Positions 62,355-64,000 of a DNA stretch of 64,000 nucleotides are shown piece after piece. Made by a program: the position numbers and the translations under genes. Source of the stretch: Gyrodactylus bullatarudis (taxonomy: Eukaryota > Platyhelminthes > Monogenea > Gyrodactylidea > Gyrodactylidae); the NCBI GenBank assembly GCA_012064415.1, contig SSNU01000018.1, positions 124,001 to 188,000 of the forward strand. The letters are read 5' to 3'. The first letter of the stretch is position 1. Each line of letters starts with the position of its first letter. The notes beneath the pieces are model-generated. The model saw only the letters and a list, made by a program, of their open reading frames with translations. It made no database searches and was not told the DNA's origin.

Positions 62355-62636
62355 ATGTCGATAAAGTGAGTCCATATTGCTTATTATCTTTCAAGCGTAA
62401 AAGAAGAATTTGAGAAGCTTATTAACAGGATAGAACCAAGTGGAGAGAATGAAAGTTATCAATTTGAAGTGATTTTCAAGTACATGCTAGACGAGACAAT
62501 GGTTGAGGATAATGACGAAGAAAGAATGCGAGAAATGTTTGGGAAATATTCTAAGAATGATTATATTAATAGAGATGGTATCATGAGTCTATTGGAAGAT
62601 TATGCAGCAATTTTTGAATTCAATATGGACGAATAA
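62355..62636 (+). CDS. Small orphan protein, possibly degenerate EF-hand
   Basis: Exons 62355-62365 and 62396-62636 are joined by a 30-nt GT-AG intron. Unspliced reading stops after four codons, so splicing is required. The 83-residue product is acidic and helical (VKEEFEKLINRI, ERMREMFGKYSKNDYINRDG). The last part has the outline of one EF-hand (FGKYSKNDYINRDGIMSLL) but lacks the first loop acid. It could be a diverged duplicate of the neighbouring EF-hand gene. TTTCAG ends 10 nt before the ATG, suggesting a 5'UTR splice or trans-splice. Confidence 0.55.
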
Positions 62637-62717
62637 TTTTCTTTCAACGATCAATGAGCATACAAAATTTTGGACACTAATTAGAATAGAATTATTGAAT
62701 AAAAGTTTACTTTAAAT

Positions 62718-62994
62718 TCATGCATTTGTAGCCTCACATGAGTCAATCCAGTCATTGTAAATATCGATAGGAAGGGTAAGATTGTTTACCACTGTTCCAT
62801 AACTCACATCACATTCTTTGCATATGATAAATCCTTTGTGAACATTGTGATCTCTAAAATTACTTAGTAAATGATTACATGGAAACAGAACATGAGTTAT
62901 TTCTACAACAAAATGGACAGTCGAATTCCTGTTGTGGAGGCACAATAACTTTTGGTTTAGGAGGTGGTTTATTAGTACTCTTGCCTTTAGCCAT
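62718..62994 (-). CDS. ELOF1: Transcription elongation factor 1 homologue
   Basis: Small zinc-ribbon protein that travels with elongating RNA polymerase II and functions in transcription-coupled repair. Exons 62879-62994 and 62718-62853, with a 25-nt intron, give 83 residues, the same length as human ELOF1. The basic N-terminus (MAKGKSTNKPPPKPK), zinc ligands C26, C29, C50 and C53 (CPFC and CKEC) and the conserved IDIYNDWIDSCEA end identify it. Without removing the 25-nt intron the frame stops after the first zinc pair, so the intron is well supported. It is divergent with the gene at 63,121. Confidence 0.95.
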
Positions 62995-63120
62995 ATTTTT
63001 TTGAAAAAATCTTAATTGAGATTAGGATTTACTTCAAACAAATTTTTCCAAAGAACACTTTTTGAGATTAAATGAAGTTTGGGCACAAAATCAATTTGAA
63101 ATTTTTTGAGAAATTTTCAA

Positions 63121-63989
63121 ATGCTCTCAGCTAGACCTAAGGTGTACATAATTGTTGATTATAATGGAAGAGCGCCAAATAAAATTAATGAAATAAGTGA
63201 AAGAGCAGCTCATCTCTATGCTGTTAATAGTAAATTTGGAGTTGAAATCTTGTGTGCTGGAAAGAGCATCGATTTCTTTAATGAAGCCTACAACAAAGAT
63301 TCAAAATACTTGCAGTACTGTATTGCTCAATGGTTGATATCTCTCTGCCATTATGACAAAAAACAACACGTCATAGATGCTGTACATGTTGGAAATTGTC
63401 CGAAATGGGTCCGTGAAATCCATATCATAACATCTGGTTCCTTTCTCAAAGATGTTCTCGAGGGAAATAATCCATGCAATTTTCCCGAAAATATTCCTAT
63501 AAAGTTTTACAAGTTTCATGAAGATGAACAAGGAAATAGATACTTTACCAGATTTCTCGACAAATTCAATGATAAATTTGGTCTATCGGTTTATAACCTC
63601 GAATCTAAAGAATTGTAAGCTCTTATTTAAATTTTAGTTTGGTCAAAACTCGTATACATGATCAAGTCAAGTTGTATCTGATTGGCATGAGTGATGATTC
63701 AACTGATGAAGAATATTTGGTATACTTTAAATCATTAGACGAAGCTGCTTCAACTTCCATAAACATCAAGACATCAAATTTATGCGAAATAAATAGCTCT
63801 GAATCAGAAAAATCTAACTATTTCTTGGCTCCAATCTGTGCATTGGAAAAGAAATTTGATATTAACTCGGCAAACATGTCAGCCGAGCAACAAAGATTAG
63901 GAGACACTCTTGATTTGAAAGAGCATATTTTAATTTTGTGCAAAAACCACAAGGATTTTCAGTTCACTGAAAATGGAAGTAAATTTTGA
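63121..63989 (+). CDS. Unrecognised protein, vWA-like N-terminus, possibly continuing past the window
   Basis: Exon 1 is 63121-63614 and exon 2 starts at 63638 after a 23-nt intron. As read, a stop at 63,987-63,989 gives 281 residues, but GGAAGTAAAT just before it could be a splice donor, so the gene may continue. Strand-like segments PKVYIIVDYNG near the start and REIHIITSGSF near 120 recall a von Willebrand A / Rossmann-type core without the DxSxS metal site. The second exon is acidic and serine-rich. I do not recognise the family. It is divergent with ELOF1, 126 bp apart. Confidence 0.6.
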
Positions 63990-64000
63990 AATTAATTTTA

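Noticed and set aside
1..64000. CRISPR arrays, operons, ribosome binding sites, prophage features
   Set aside because: Intron-containing metazoan genes throughout; no regularly spaced repeats or bacterial signals are present.

Overview
The window is AT-rich animal nuclear DNA. Genes are split by GT-AG introns and encode conserved metazoan proteins. Nothing here is bacterial or viral. The lineage cannot be fixed from the sequence. A clue is intron size: at least 23 introns are only 23-37 nt long. Introns this short are exceptional in animals but have been reported for dicyemids (mean about 26 nt). A reduced spiralian parasite (dicyemid or orthonectid) is therefore one candidate. An arthropod such as a mite remains possible, because the COX5B cysteine spacing and the DIP/lachesin-like Ig proteins are only generally protostome-like.

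Layout. 1-3.2 kb holds repeat remnants and no gene. 3.2-24.4 kb is gene-dense: an intracellular-type serpin (-), a BARD1-like RING/ankyrin/BRCT protein (+), SmD1 (-), two tandem lipid phosphate phosphatases (+,+), SNAP29-like (-), COX5B (+), a degenerate glucuronyltransferase-like protein (-), a 21-exon PHIP/BRWD-type WD40-bromodomain gene (+) and a coiled-coil protein (-). Neighbouring genes are often separated by only 50-130 bp. Three head-to-head pairs (SmD1/PLPP, SNAP29/COX5B, glucuronyltransferase-like/PHIP) probably share promoters.

24.7-52 kb is a gene-poor stretch. It holds two small secreted or surface Ig proteins, one split by an intron of about 8.6 kb, a possible third Ig-type 5' end, a hidden 73-residue Kunitz-type gene, and many non-autonomous repeats. 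The repeats include two fold-back families, a piggyBac-type MITE with TTAA target duplications and a tRNA-derived SINE. 52.5-60.9 kb is a complete 12-exon EXOC3/Sec6 gene (-). Its introns host a TA-flanked inverted-repeat element, a SINE copy and an intact mariner-type transposase ORF. 61.6-64 kb is again dense: an EF-hand protein (-), a small orphan gene (+), ELOF1 (-) and an unrecognised two-exon gene (+) that may run past the window.

Most genes are unrelated housekeeping functions: DNA repair/ubiquitylation, splicing, lipid signalling, membrane fusion, exocytosis, respiration, chromatin reading and transcription elongation. The most notable observations are the full-length mariner ORF that has lost two of its three catalytic aspartates without any stop codon, the ultra-short introns, a near-perfect 750-bp palindrome at 43.6-44.3 kb, and a recurrent CTACT-N4-AGTAG hairpin. 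Exon coordinates were worked out by hand from splice signals, reading phase and family similarity; transcript data were not available.
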